DNA of 23,847 nt from DATLMR01 sp035537555 (GCA_035537555.1 DATLMR010000149.1:1-23847); one strand, 5' to 3'. Positions 1 to 8,433 are shown, counted from the first letter of the stretch. Translations and numbers: made by a program. Notes: generated by a model not told the origin, from the letters alone.

Positions 1-1637
1 GTCGTGTCTTCGAGCCCCTTGGCCATCAGGGGGCTGGTGAACTGCTGGAACCTCATCACGAACGAGAGCCAGAGCTCTTTCTCTTCTTCCGAGATCGACT
101 CGGGGTATTTCAAACGGAGGACCAGCGCGATGAAATCCAGCTCGCGCCCGAGCTCGGGGCTGCCGGCCCTCGCCTGCTCGATCGCTTCTTCGACGCAGCG
201 CCACTCCTCGGGCGAGACGGTCGAGCGGTCGAAGTAGGTTCGATAGACCGGGAAGTAGGCGGCCATCTCTGAGAGCGCGCGCTTCAGCCCGATCCACGTC
301 AGGTCGATCCCGTGGCGCGTGGCGATCGATATTTTCTTGAGCACGTAAGTGAGATTGTCGAGGTCGCCCGTGAGATGGCGCTCGATCAGGAGCTTCTTCT
401 TCTCGTAGACGAGGTCCGGGTACTCGGACGGCTCGCCCTCGAAGCCCGCGTAGATGTCCTGAAATTCACCTTCGCTCGCCGGGTCGCAGAAGAGGCCGTT
501 CACGTAGCTGAGAAAATCGTAGCCGGTCGTCCCCTGGACCGGCCAGCGCGCGGGCAACTGCTCCGACAGCTCCAGTATCTTCTCGACTACGATGAAGGCC
601 TCCGGCGCTCGCTCTCTGAGCCGGCGCAGGTAGCCGTCCGGGTCGTAGAGGCCGTCGACGTGGTCTATGCGCAGACCGTCTATGAGGCCCTCTCTCAGGA
701 GATCGAGGACGAGGCCGTGAATGGGGCCGAAGACCCGGTCGTCTTCCATCCTGAGCGAGATGAGCTCGTTGATGTTGAAGAATCGCTGGTAATTGATCTC
801 TTTGGTCGCGACTCGCCAGAACGAGAGGCGGAACCATTGCTCCCGTAGAAGCTCGTCGAGCAGGTCGATCTGCTCGTTGAACTCCAGGACGCTCTCGTCT
901 ATGAGCGCGCGCGCCTCGTCGCTCTCGCCGGTCGCCTGCCAGAGCAGCTCTTTGCCGAGCATGATCTGTGCGTTCCGCCCGCCGTCTACGGCCGTATCTT
1001 CCGGCAGGTTCTTGAAGACCTGGAGTATTCCGAAGAGCCTCGCGTAGTCGGGATTATCTTCTCCGAGCCGTTCCTTGAGAGAGCCGATGCGCCGCTCGAT
1101 GACTCGCGAGTAGGACTCGGCGCGGAGAGGGTAGGTCGTCTCCCGGTACTTTATGCCGAAGCCTTCCGGGCCGTAGACGAGCGAGACTTCATTCTTTTCG
1201 AGCGTCTCGCCATAGGGACCGCCCAGGAAAGGGGCGATCAGCTTGCCGCGAAGGTTCTCTCTCAGGTGATCCCACACCACGTCGAAGAAATCGAAGTAGG
1301 GAGAGCCGGGGCCTTTCTCGAAGAGATCCATCAGCATCCGGTTCTCGCTCGTATACGCCATGTGATTCGGGACGAAGTCCTGAAGCCATCCCATGCCTCG
1401 CCCGCGAATCGATTCGATCAGCGCCTCGAAATCTTCGCGCGTCCCGATCTCAGGGTTGATCCGGTTGGGATCGACCACGTCGTAGCCGTGCGCGCTGCCC
1501 GCGCGGGCTTTGAAGATCGGCGAAGCGTACACGGTGGAGATGCCGAGCTCCGACAGGTAGGAAACGATGCTTCTCGCCGCTTCGAAATCGAATGAGGAGT
1601 TGAACTGGAGTCGATAGGTGGCCGCCGGGATGTGCAT
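1..1637 (-). CDS. treY: Maltooligosyltrehalose synthase TreY (partial, C-terminus beyond window)
   Basis: TreY is a GH13 enzyme that isomerises the reducing-end linkage of maltodextrins to alpha,alpha-1,1, giving maltooligosyltrehalose for TreZ. About 545 codons are visible; the family is usually 700-950 residues, and the rest lies left of the window. Visible landmarks: N-terminal ATYRLQF and AHGYDVVDP (about 6-56), DFVPNHMA (87-94, region I), GLRIDHVDGL (321-330, nucleophile about D325), VVEKIL (350-355, acid about E352) and the TreY-typical GTTGYDF (369-375). The ATG at 1637-1635 shares one base with the TGA of the upstream GH57 gene, so translation is probably coupled and the start is well fixed. 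It is the third gene of treZ-GH57-treY. The assignment is secure; the missing end prevents a full-length check. Confidence 0.95.
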   Translation of the reverse strand, partial: MHIPAATYRLQFNSSFDFEAARSIVSYLSELGISTVYASPIFKARAGSAHGYDVVDPNRINPEIGTREDFEALIESIRGRGMGWLQDFVPNHMAYTSENRMLMDLFEKGPGSPYFDFFDVVWDHLRENLRGKLIAPFLGGPYGETLEKNEVSLVYGPEGFGIKYRETTYPLRAESYSRVIERRIGSLKERLGEDNPDYARLFGILQVFKNLPEDTAVDGGRNAQIMLGKELLWQATGESDEARALIDESVLEFNEQIDLLDELLREQWFRLSFWRVATKEINYQRFFNINELISLRMEDDRVFGPIHGLVLDLLREGLIDGLRIDHVDGLYDPDGYLRRLRERAPEAFIVVEKILELSEQLPARWPVQGTTGYDFLSYVNGLFCDPASEGEFQDIYAGFEGEPSEYPDLVYEKKKLLIERHLTGDLDNLTYVLKKISIATRHGIDLTWIGLKRALSEMAAYFPVYRTYFDRSTVSPEEWRCVEEAIEQARAGSPELGRELDFIALVLRLKYPESISEEEKELWLSFVMRFQQFTSPLMAKGLEDT

Positions 1638-4057
1638 CACGCGCTCCTCACCTGCAAGTATGTGCCCAGGTCGTCGAAACGCTCGACCCATTCCTCGGCC
1701 GCCGCGTCCCCGGATTCCGCCGTCTCACGCATGGAGATGTAATGCCTGCGCGCGATCTGGAAGTGGAGGTGCTGCGCTCTCATCAGGTCGAGCTCCAGGG
1801 CGGGCGCTTTCAAAATCTTGAGCATGCCTTCTATGGTTTTCAGCAGCCCCAGGTCTTCCGGGTGGCGCGACAGCCGCTCCATCATCTCGTCGATCTTCTG
1901 GGACGCGATGAACCCGATGGTCGTCTTTTCCCCCGCGAAGCCCCACTTCCTGATCTCGCCCACGATCGCTTGCAGCTGTTCGAGCTCGGGCTCCGCGCTT
2001 TCGAGCAGCCTCCTGAGGTTCGCGTTTATCGTGTACTCGGCCGGCGTGGCGAGGGCCCTGGGGAGCGGAATGCGGAGCTCTCTCATCACCTGCATGATCG
2101 GGTAGTGGTGATCGTATATCCTTCGGAACGAGCCTTCGATCTCTTCGAGAGCCGATCCCATTATACGATCGAAGACGTACCTCTGCTCGTCCTTGAAGAG
2201 GTGCCAGAGAGAGTAGTTGTGCGAATCGAAGTGTTTATCCATCAGGCGGATTATCTCGGGGAGGTCGGACCTTTCGAAGGCGTCGCCGATCTCTCCGGTC
2301 ACCTGCGCGAAGGCCTCTTCCCCGATGTAGTCTCTCACGCCCCCGACGAGGTTGTGGTCTCCCAGGTGAAGCACGGCGAAGCTCGAGGCGCGCTCGTCCC
2401 AGGTGATGTTCGAGCGTATCGAGGCGCGGCCCGTGGCGAGCTTCTGCCTGCCCGCCTCGCGCCGCTCGTGGCGCTCTCTCTTGATGGTGTAAGAGTAGAC
2501 CGTGGCGGTCTCTTCGTAGTCCTTGAAGAGGGAAGAGACGGCGTAGTGCGCGCCGACCCTGAGCAGGTCAACCATCGCGGGCCTGACCAGCCTTTCGTAG
2601 ATCTGCGCCCCGGTCCCGAATTCCGGCACGTTGCTCGGGGCCGCCTGAAGCCTCTCGATGAAGCCGGACTCGAAAGAGACGCCCCCGGCTTTCTCGCACA
2701 GCTGGATGGCGCGGGCGGCATACCGCAGCGCCTGGGTCGCTTCGAGCCCCGATATCTCGTCGAAGAACCAGCCGCAGCTCGTGTACATCAGCATGGCATG
2801 GCGCTGCGTTTCGAGCAGGCAGAGGATCTTTACCTCGTCGGAGCGCGCCAGCCCTTCGGCCCCGTTGTATCTCAGAAACGACCTGACGTTGTCTTCGCTC
2901 CTGTCGAGTATGACGTTGATGTACTCGTCCCTGGCTTTCCAGGGATCGCCCATGTAAGGCGACAGCTCGCGCTCGTAGACGGCCTCGAGGTTGTCTCTGA
3001 GCCAGTCGAGCGCCCGCCGGAGGGGCGGGCGCCACGCCTGCGTCCATTCTCCCCCGCCCGTGTTGCACCCGCAATCCTGCCGCCATCGCTCGACGCCGTG
3101 CGCGCAGCTCCACGACGTGTTCTCCAGTATCTCGGCCTCCTGAGTGGGCGGGAATTTTTCGAGGTACTCCCCGTAGACCGTGACCTTCGCGAGGTTGTTC
3201 GACTCGATGTGGCGGATGCAGTAGGCGAGCGCCATGTCGCCGTGGCGGTGGTGATGGCCGTAGGTCTCCCCGTCGGTCGCGATGTGGACGAGCTGGTTCT
3301 GCCCGTGCGTGTCGGTGAAGGCCCCGAGCAGGCGGCCCGCGAACCTTTCGCCGCTCGCGAGCAGGTTGTTGAAGGCGATGTCCTGAGAGATCGGCCCGTC
3401 ATAGAAGAAGAGGTCGATGCTGCTGCCGGAGGGCAGGTTGCAGCGGTAGGGCTGCTTGGGATCGACCCTGCCGCCGCTCACGTCTCTCCACCTCTTGCCG
3501 GGCGAGCGAACGCGCCCGGCCTGCCTCGGCGCGAGGATGGTGAACCTGATGCCGTTCTCCGCGAGCGCTTCGAGCGTTTCGAGATCGACGGCCGTTTCCG
3601 CCAGCCACATGCCCTCGGGCTTTCTCCCGAAGCGGTACTCGAAATCTCTTATGCCCCACACGATCTGCGTGCGCTTATCGCGCGGGCTGGCCAGAGGCAT
3701 GATGACGTGATTGTAGACTTGCGCGAGCGCTGAGCCGTGCCCCGAGAAGGTCTCGCGGCTCTCCCTGTCCGCGTCGATTATGGTGCGGTAAACGGCGGGC
3801 GTGTGCCGCTCCATCCAGGAGAGCAGGGTCGGGCCGAAGTTGAAGCTGATCTTCGAATAATTGTTGACGATGTCGCTGAGCCTTCCGCTCGCGTCGAGAA
3901 TGCGCGAAGCGGCGTTGGGCGCGTAGCATTCGGCCGTGATCCTCTGGTTCCAGTCGTGGTAAGGAAAGGACGAATCCTGTAGCTCGACCTCTTCGAGCCA
4001 GGGGTTTTCGCGGGGCGGTTGATAAAAATGTCCGTGAATGCAGATGTATCGACTCAT
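1637..4057 (-). CDS. GH57-family alpha-glucan-active protein with C-terminal DUF3536 region
   Basis: An 806-residue GH57-type glycoside hydrolase, probably cytoplasmic since no signal peptide is visible. GH57 signatures: HGHFYQPP (8-15, motif 1), GMWLAE (149-154, motif 2) and TDGETYGHH (261-269), whose E264 is the likely catalytic nucleophile. The long C-terminal half (about 500-800) matches my memory of DUF3536. GH57 members include alpha-amylases, branching enzymes and 4-alpha-glucanotransferases; the exact reaction cannot be read here. Lying between treZ and treY, it may debranch, trim or transfer glucan chains to feed trehalose formation. The start chosen is the ATG at 4057-4055, inside an ATGA overlap with the treZ stop. 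A 45-residue upstream extension runs inside treZ and lacks family character. An odd feature is Ala instead of the common Pro in motif 2. Confidence 0.88.
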   Translation of the reverse strand: MSRYICIHGHFYQPPRENPWLEEVELQDSSFPYHDWNQRITAECYAPNAASRILDASGRLSDIVNNYSKISFNFGPTLLSWMERHTPAVYRTIIDADRESRETFSGHGSALAQVYNHVIMPLASPRDKRTQIVWGIRDFEYRFGRKPEGMWLAETAVDLETLEALAENGIRFTILAPRQAGRVRSPGKRWRDVSGGRVDPKQPYRCNLPSGSSIDLFFYDGPISQDIAFNNLLASGERFAGRLLGAFTDTHGQNQLVHIATDGETYGHHHRHGDMALAYCIRHIESNNLAKVTVYGEYLEKFPPTQEAEILENTSWSCAHGVERWRQDCGCNTGGGEWTQAWRPPLRRALDWLRDNLEAVYERELSPYMGDPWKARDEYINVILDRSEDNVRSFLRYNGAEGLARSDEVKILCLLETQRHAMLMYTSCGWFFDEISGLEATQALRYAARAIQLCEKAGGVSFESGFIERLQAAPSNVPEFGTGAQIYERLVRPAMVDLLRVGAHYAVSSLFKDYEETATVYSYTIKRERHERREAGRQKLATGRASIRSNITWDERASSFAVLHLGDHNLVGGVRDYIGEEAFAQVTGEIGDAFERSDLPEIIRLMDKHFDSHNYSLWHLFKDEQRYVFDRIMGSALEEIEGSFRRIYDHHYPIMQVMRELRIPLPRALATPAEYTINANLRRLLESAEPELEQLQAIVGEIRKWGFAGEKTTIGFIASQKIDEMMERLSRHPEDLGLLKTIEGMLKILKAPALELDLMRAQHLHFQIARRHYISMRETAESGDAAAEEWVERFDDLGTYLQVRSA

Positions 4058-5886
4058 GTATCTTTCTCCAGACCGAATAAAGCAAAGCTCAGGCCTCTGA
4101 GGGGCAGCTCCTGCCCTCGCTCGATTGCGGAACCGGACAGGGCGCCGGGGCCGTTCCATCTTTCGTCTGACGAATCGAGCAGTTTTTCCCACCTGCCCCG
4201 GGGGAGGTCCGGTCTCAAGATCGCGTCGTCTTCCGTGAAGCTCATCGCGCAGAAAAGGGCTCTGCCCTCCCGGCCCTGTCGCAGGTATGCGAGCAATCCG
4301 CCCCCGTCCGTCGATACGCGAAGAGATCGCTTATCGAGGCGCGCGCCCGCGGGCAAATCGTTTCGCAGCTCGATCAATCGCCTGTAAAAATCGAGCATGA
4401 CTTTATGATGGCCTTCCGCGCGGGCTTCCCACCTGAGCTTCGAGCGCAGGAAAGTCTCCGCGGATTGCGGGTCGGGCGGCCCCTCTTCTGTGTAAAAGGC
4501 CGCGAACTCCTCGCGGCGGCCCTCGCGCACGGCGGCGATCAAATCGGGGTCGCCGTGGCTTACGAAATACTGAAAGGGCGCCGCCTCCGCGTACTCTTCG
4601 CCCATAAAGAGCAGGGGGATGTGAGGGGAGAGCAGGACCGCGCCCGCCGCAAGCTTCAGCGCCTCGAACGAGACCAGCTCCGACAGACGCTCGCCCAGCA
4701 TGCGGTTGCCGATCTGATCGTGATTCTGGGAATAGACGACGAAACGGCTCGCGGGAAGCTCCCGCGACGAGCTGCCGAAAGTGCGCTGCCTGTAAGGAGA
4801 GTACTCCCACTCATGAATGAAGCCGTCGCTCATCGCCTTCGCCATCTGGTCTATGCGCCCGAAGTCCATGTAGTACCCGCGCCGCTCGCGCGTGAGCAGG
4901 GTGTGAAGCGAATGATGAAAGTCGTCAAGCCATTGCGCGTCCATGCCGTACCCGCCCTCGCTCCGGTCCTGTATGACGCGGAGGTCGCTCAGGTCGCTCT
5001 CGGCTATGAGGAGGCGCTCGCGGCCCGTCGCGCCCGATAGCTTTTCGACCTCTTCGCCGAGCTCGCGCAGGAAGTGCTTCGCGCCCGCGTCGAAGATCGC
5101 GTGTATGGCGTCCAGCCTGAGCGCGTCGATGTGATAATCGCTCAGCCAGTAAAGCGCGTTCTGAATGAAGTGATTTCGCACCCCGTCGCAGTGAGGCCCG
5201 TCGAAGTTCAACGCGCCGCCCCAGGTAGTCTTATACTTTTCCGAATAGTAAGGGGCGTAATCTCCGGCGTAATTGCCTTCGGGGCCGAGGTGGTTGTAGA
5301 CCACGTCGAGCACGACCGAGAGCCCGGCGGCGTGGCACGCGTCTACGAATCCTTTCAACCCTTCCGGCCCGCCGTAAGAGTTCTGTACCGCATACGGGTA
5401 CGCGCCGTCGTAGCCCCAGTTCCGCGCTCCCGGAAACTGCGCGACCGGCATGACCTCGACGGCCGTGACGCCGAGCTCTTTGAGCTCGCACAGCCGCGAG
5501 GCCGCGCCCGCCAGCGTGCCTTCCGGAGTGAACGCGCCGATATGCAGCTCGTATATGATCATCGCCTCGGGAGGCACGCCCGCCCACGCGTCGTCGCTCC
5601 AGCGGAAAGCTCTGTGATCGACGACCTGAGAAGGGCCGTGCACGCCTTGGGGCTGAAAATGGGAGGCGGGGTCGGGCCGCTCTCTGTCGCCGTCGAGAAT
5701 ATAGTAATACTTCGCGCCCGGCTCGACGCCTTCGACCGTCGCCTGCCAGAACCCGCGCTCGTCTTTACGCATAGGAACCCGGCGCTCTTCGGGAGATATT
5801 ATCTTCACGGCGACTCTTTCCGGCAGAGGCGCCCACACGCCGAATTGACACCTCCCTTCGCCAAGGTAACGAGACCCTATCCTCAT
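4054..5886 (-). CDS. treZ: Malto-oligosyltrehalose trehalohydrolase TreZ
   Basis: TreZ cleaves the terminal trehalose from maltooligosyltrehalose made by TreY. The 610-residue length fits the family. An N-terminal beta-sandwich (about 1-95) leads into the GH13 barrel: DVVYNHLG (194-201, region I), ALRLDAIH (255-262, nucleophile D259), IAESD (294-298, acid E296) and QNHDQIG (387-393, D390). ELHIGAFTPEGT (113-124) is TreZ-typical. The start is placed at the ATG at 5886, 12 bases after a GAGGAG motif. The frame stays open to about 6225, but that extension has no TreZ-like sequence and covers the intergenic inverted repeat. The 3' end overlaps the GH57 gene by ATGA. It is first in the operon treZ-GH57-treY. 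No TreX debranching gene is in the window; the GH57 protein may partly fill that role (inference). Confidence 0.95.
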   Translation of the reverse strand: MRIGSRYLGEGRCQFGVWAPLPERVAVKIISPEERRVPMRKDERGFWQATVEGVEPGAKYYYILDGDRERPDPASHFQPQGVHGPSQVVDHRAFRWSDDAWAGVPPEAMIIYELHIGAFTPEGTLAGAASRLCELKELGVTAVEVMPVAQFPGARNWGYDGAYPYAVQNSYGGPEGLKGFVDACHAAGLSVVLDVVYNHLGPEGNYAGDYAPYYSEKYKTTWGGALNFDGPHCDGVRNHFIQNALYWLSDYHIDALRLDAIHAIFDAGAKHFLRELGEEVEKLSGATGRERLLIAESDLSDLRVIQDRSEGGYGMDAQWLDDFHHSLHTLLTRERRGYYMDFGRIDQMAKAMSDGFIHEWEYSPYRQRTFGSSSRELPASRFVVYSQNHDQIGNRMLGERLSELVSFEALKLAAGAVLLSPHIPLLFMGEEYAEAAPFQYFVSHGDPDLIAAVREGRREEFAAFYTEEGPPDPQSAETFLRSKLRWEARAEGHHKVMLDFYRRLIELRNDLPAGARLDKRSLRVSTDGGGLLAYLRQGREGRALFCAMSFTEDDAILRPDLPRGRWEKLLDSSDERWNGPGALSGSAIERGQELPLRGLSFALFGLEKDT

Positions 5887-6389
5887 GTTTATCAAGCGCT
5901 CCTCTTTGAACGGCGGTCGGTCCTTTATGCCAACGGGGAGTACCGGCAGACTCTTCTCGATGCACTTGGGATTTGAATTATTGAATCGCGCGTCCGAAAC
6001 TGTGTGTCGGCTCTTTTCGCAGGACCGCTGTGGATTAAAGTAGCATAAGACGGGAAAGCATCGCAAAGCGGCTCGGCCCGGAATAATTAAACCACGAAGG
6101 TCAAAGCGGCCCCCGTCGCTCCGACCTTCGTGGTTTTCCAAAGTACTTCCGTCGCTTCTCAGTTCCAACAGAGACCGACATCGCCCCCGTGATCCCGGTC
6201 CCGCCTTCTGAGCTACGCCTGTCACCTGGCAACGCTTGTGCCATGGAACTTCTGGCGCGCCTCCCGGCGTAAGTGCTTTAATTCGATTATTCGATCATCT
6301 GCTCACCCGCATGGGTGGCAAATTATGGGACGAGCCGGGTGACAAAGGGCGTCAGTCGCCGCCCGGCCCAAAGGGATGAGGAGGGGCAA
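5887..6389. other. Gene-free region between divergent treZ and cupin genes
   Basis: About 500 bases between the treZ start (minus) and the cupin start (plus). I see no conserved coding potential: both flanking frames stay open into it but lack family-like sequence. It holds a 14-bp inverted repeat (6089-6136) and an AT-rich patch around 6278-6300 that could host the cupin promoter, though I found no convincing -35/-10 pair. It must also carry the treZ promoter; I could not place it. Confidence 0.6.
6089..6136. repeat. 14-bp perfect inverted repeat (hairpin) in the treZ-cupin intergenic region
   Basis: AAACCACGAAGGTC at 6089-6102 is matched exactly by its reverse complement at 6123-6136, with a 20-base loop. 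The right arm is followed by T-rich sequence on the plus strand and the left arm by TTAATTATT on the minus strand, so either RNA strand could form a terminator-like hairpin. It lies between divergent genes, where a terminator is not needed for either. A dispersed palindromic repeat or an operator-like site is therefore just as possible. CCACGAAGG-type words recur in intergenic repeats of several bacterial genomes (from memory). Confidence 0.7.
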
Positions 6390-6749
6390 ATGGAAAAAGT
6401 CAGCCTGTCGGAAAAGTTCGGCCTGTTTGCGGATTACTGGAGCCCGAAGATCGCCGGAGAGATCAACGATTCGTACGTCAAGCTGGTGAAGCTCAAGGGG
6501 GAGTTCGTCTGGCACCGTCACGAGAGCGAAGACGAGCTGTTTCTCGTGGTGAAAGGCTCGTTGCTCCTCAAGCTGAGGGACCGAGACGTGTGGCTGAACG
6601 AAGGCGAGTTCTTCATCATCCCGAGAGGAGTCGAGCACCTGCCCGTTGCCCCGGAAGAGGTTCACGTCCTGTTGCTTGAGCCGAAATCGACTTTGAACAC
6701 CGGCAACACCCGCGGAGAGATGACCGTCGAGCACCTGGAGAGGATATAG
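6390..6749 (+). CDS. Small single-domain cupin protein
   Basis: A 119-residue cupin. Motif 1 is GEFVWHRHESEDELFLVVKG, with the His-x-His and Glu that normally bind a metal; motif 2 is GEFFIIPRGVEH with a further His. Cupins of this size include mannose-6-phosphate isomerase-like sugar isomerases, dioxygenases and ligand-binding proteins; nothing here selects one. The start is the ATG at 6390, five bases after a strong AGGAGG (6379-6384). An upstream in-frame start at 6315 has no ribosome site and gives a non-cupin tail. It stands alone on the plus strand, divergent from treZ and convergent with the DUF427 gene. No signal peptide is seen, so it is probably cytoplasmic. Confidence 0.85.
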   Translation: MEKVSLSEKFGLFADYWSPKIAGEINDSYVKLVKLKGEFVWHRHESEDELFLVVKGSLLLKLRDRDVWLNEGEFFIIPRGVEHLPVAPEEVHVLLLEPKSTLNTGNTRGEMTVEHLERI

Positions 6750-6767
6750 CCTTCGGTCTCCGGCTCC

Positions 6768-6812
6768 CTACTCCGCTTTCACCTGCTCCACTTTAACCTA
6801 CTCCACTTTCAC
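6768..6812. repeat. Three tandem 15-bp units overlapping the DUF427 stop codon
   Basis: Units at 6768-6782, 6783-6797 and 6798-6812 read CTACTCCGCTTTCAC, CTGCTCCACTTTAAC and CTACTCCACTTTCAC. They differ by one to three bases. On the minus strand the first unit met encodes Val-Lys-Val-Glu-stop. The next two would continue in frame as Val-Lys-Val-Glu-Gln and Val-Lys-Ala-Glu-stop. The array therefore straddles the 3' end of the DUF427 gene. Confidence 0.9.
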
Positions 6813-7076
6813 GCCGCGCCAGAAGGCCACGCGATCCTTCACCTGTATGGCGGCGTCTTTGGGAGTCGGATAGTACCAGGCCGCGTCCTTATTGATCTCG
6901 CCGTCGACTACGACGTCATAATAGCTCGCCTCGCCTTTCCAGGGGCAGGTGGAGTGCGTGCCGCTCTCTTTGAAGTATTCCTTCTTGATCGATTCGGAAG
7001 GAAAGTAGTGATTTCCTTCAACGACGACCGTGTCGTCGCTCTCCGCTATAACCGCGTCGTGCCATGTTGCCTTCAT
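6798..7076 (-). CDS. DUF427 family protein
   Basis: A 92-residue protein of the DUF427 family, small beta-rich proteins of unknown function common in bacteria. Recognisable parts are MKATWHDAVIAES at the start, YFPSESIKKEYF (24-35), CPWKGEASYY (44-53) and AAWYYPTPKDAA (65-76). Length is normal for the family. The ATG at 7076 follows GGGAG by six bases. It is the last gene of a minus-strand run, 39 bases after the class V aminotransferase-like gene, so it is probably co-transcribed with it. Its TAG stop lies in the first of three 15-bp tandem units, so the protein's last four residues (VKVE) are repeat-encoded. No function should be inferred from the family name. Confidence 0.88.
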   Translation of the reverse strand: MKATWHDAVIAESDDTVVVEGNHYFPSESIKKEYFKESGTHSTCPWKGEASYYDVVVDGEINKDAAWYYPTPKDAAIQVKDRVAFWRGVKVE

Positions 7077-7115
7077 ATCGCTCTCCCTTTCCTCGCTTAT
7101 TCGGCTCGCTACCGG

Positions 7116-8363
7116 CTAGGATCCGGCTATCTCGCCGACCGCGCCGATGAGCCGGTCCACTTCTTCAATAGAGGTATAGCAAGCGCACCCGGCGCGCACC
7201 AGTCCCTCGGGCAAGAGGCCCAGCCGCTCGATCACCGTCAGAGCGTAGAAGTCTCCGTGAGAGGCGAAGACGCCTCTTTCGGCGAGCCTGCGGCTGACTT
7301 CGGTTGACGGGCACCCGCTCACGGTAAAAGACACGGTTGGAGTTCGCCGCCCGTCAGGCCCGGGGCCGAAGAGCCTCACGCCTTCGATCGACGAGAGGCC
7401 GCTCCATAACCGCTTCGTAAGCTCGACGCCGCGCGCGTGCAGGGCCGCGAAGGTCGATTGCAGGCGCGCGCGCCGCGTGTGGCCCTCGCCGAGCGAGCTC
7501 AGGAAATCGACGGCCGCCGCCGCGCCCACCATACCTTCGTGATTCTGCGTCCCGGTCTCGGCCCGCTCGGGAGACCAGTCGGGCGCGGGAATGAGCTTCG
7601 GAAAATCGAGCGACTCCAGCAGGTCGCGCCTGCCGTAAAGAACTCCGATGTGCGGGCCGTAGAACTTGTAAGCGGAACACGCCAGGAAGTCGCAGTCGAG
7701 CGCCCGGACATCGACAAGCTGATGCGGCGCGTAGTGGACCGCGTCCACGAAGACCCGCGCGCCGACGGCGCGCGCCATCGATGCCGCCCGCGCCACGTCG
7801 GTGATCGTGCCCAGGGCGTTAGAAGCCGCGCCGATAGCGAGCAGGCGCGTCCGCTTGCCGATCGATCTTTCCAGATCGTCCCAGTCGAGCAGCCCCGTCT
7901 CGGGCGCCAGCCTCACCGTGCGAATCGTCACCCGCCGCTCGCGCGCCAGGGTCACCCACGGGGCTACGTTCGCGTGATGATCGAGCTCGGTGACTACGAT
8001 CTCGTCGCCCGGCTCGTACGTGTAGCCCAGGGCCCTCGACAGGTGAAAGGTGAGGGTCGTCATGTTCGCGCCGAATGCGATCTCCGAGGGAGAAGCGTTC
8101 AGAAAATCGGCGAGCGCGGCGCGCGAATAGTCGAGCGCCGCGTCGGTCTCGGCGCTCGACGGGTATGCCCAGTGGGTGTTGGCGTTGTGGTTATAGAGGT
8201 ATTCGGCCATCGCTTCGACGACCGCGCGCGGGACCTGGGTGCCCCCCGGCCCGTCGAAGTACGCGACGCTGTGGCCGGCATACCGGCGATCGAGCGCGGG
8301 AAAATGCTCTCTGATCTCTGCGGTGGAGGCGGCGTCTGCCGCCCTTTTTGCCATGTCTGTCAT
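7116..8363 (-). CDS. Class V PLP-dependent enzyme, cysteine desulfurase-like (VC1184-type subfamily)
   Basis: A 415-residue fold-type I PLP enzyme. Seen: YFDGPGGTQVP near the N-terminus, HHAN (129-132) where the His stacks on PLP, the PLP-phosphate/ring region around D207 and H210 (DAVHYAPH), and the Schiff-base lysine K233 in CSAYKFYGPH. The C-terminal region GVFASHGDFYA lies where SufS/NifS enzymes carry their persulfide-forming Cys, and there is no Cys there. Sulfur transfer of the usual kind is therefore doubtful. It resembles the 'cysteine desulfurase-like, VC1184' subgroup, whose substrate is not established as far as I know. A second ATG three codons in (8354) is an alternative start; neither has a strong ribosome site. 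DUF427 follows 39 bases downstream. Confidence 0.85.
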   Translation of the reverse strand: MTDMAKRAADAASTAEIREHFPALDRRYAGHSVAYFDGPGGTQVPRAVVEAMAEYLYNHNANTHWAYPSSAETDAALDYSRAALADFLNASPSEIAFGANMTTLTFHLSRALGYTYEPGDEIVVTELDHHANVAPWVTLARERRVTIRTVRLAPETGLLDWDDLERSIGKRTRLLAIGAASNALGTITDVARAASMARAVGARVFVDAVHYAPHQLVDVRALDCDFLACSAYKFYGPHIGVLYGRRDLLESLDFPKLIPAPDWSPERAETGTQNHEGMVGAAAAVDFLSSLGEGHTRRARLQSTFAALHARGVELTKRLWSGLSSIEGVRLFGPGPDGRRTPTVSFTVSGCPSTEVSRRLAERGVFASHGDFYALTVIERLGLLPEGLVRAGCACYTSIEEVDRLIGAVGEIAGS

Positions 8364-8395
8364 AAATAAATCGGGGATGCCTCTATTGAGAGAGT

Positions 8396-8428
8396 TTGCG
8401 GAGGTCGCTCGTGCGGCGGCCTCCGCAA
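8396..8428 (-). terminator. Hairpin after the dienelactone hydrolase gene (possible terminator)
   Basis: TTGCGGAGG (8396-8404) pairs with CCTCCGCAA (8420-8428), a 9-bp GC-rich stem with a 15-base loop, starting 5 bases past the hydrolase TAG on the minus strand. The following minus-strand sequence (ACTCTCTC) is a poor U-tract, so termination may be weak or Rho-assisted. Confidence 0.45.
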
Positions 8429-8433
8429 GCTTC

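Noticed and set aside
3008..3040. GC-rich hairpin (CCCGCCGG.../GGGCGGGC)
   Set aside because: It lies inside the GH57 coding sequence and is explained by codon composition.
1742..3733. A 663-codon open frame on the plus strand, antisense to the GH57 gene
   Set aside because: It is a shadow of a GC-rich gene: no family motifs, Arg/Val/Leu/Asp-rich composition, and it lies fully opposite a strongly conserved gene.
5887..6225. N-terminal extension of TreZ by 113 codons
   Set aside because: It lacks TreZ-like sequence, is rich in Arg and Cys, and runs through the inverted repeat; the ATG at 5886 gives a normal-length protein.
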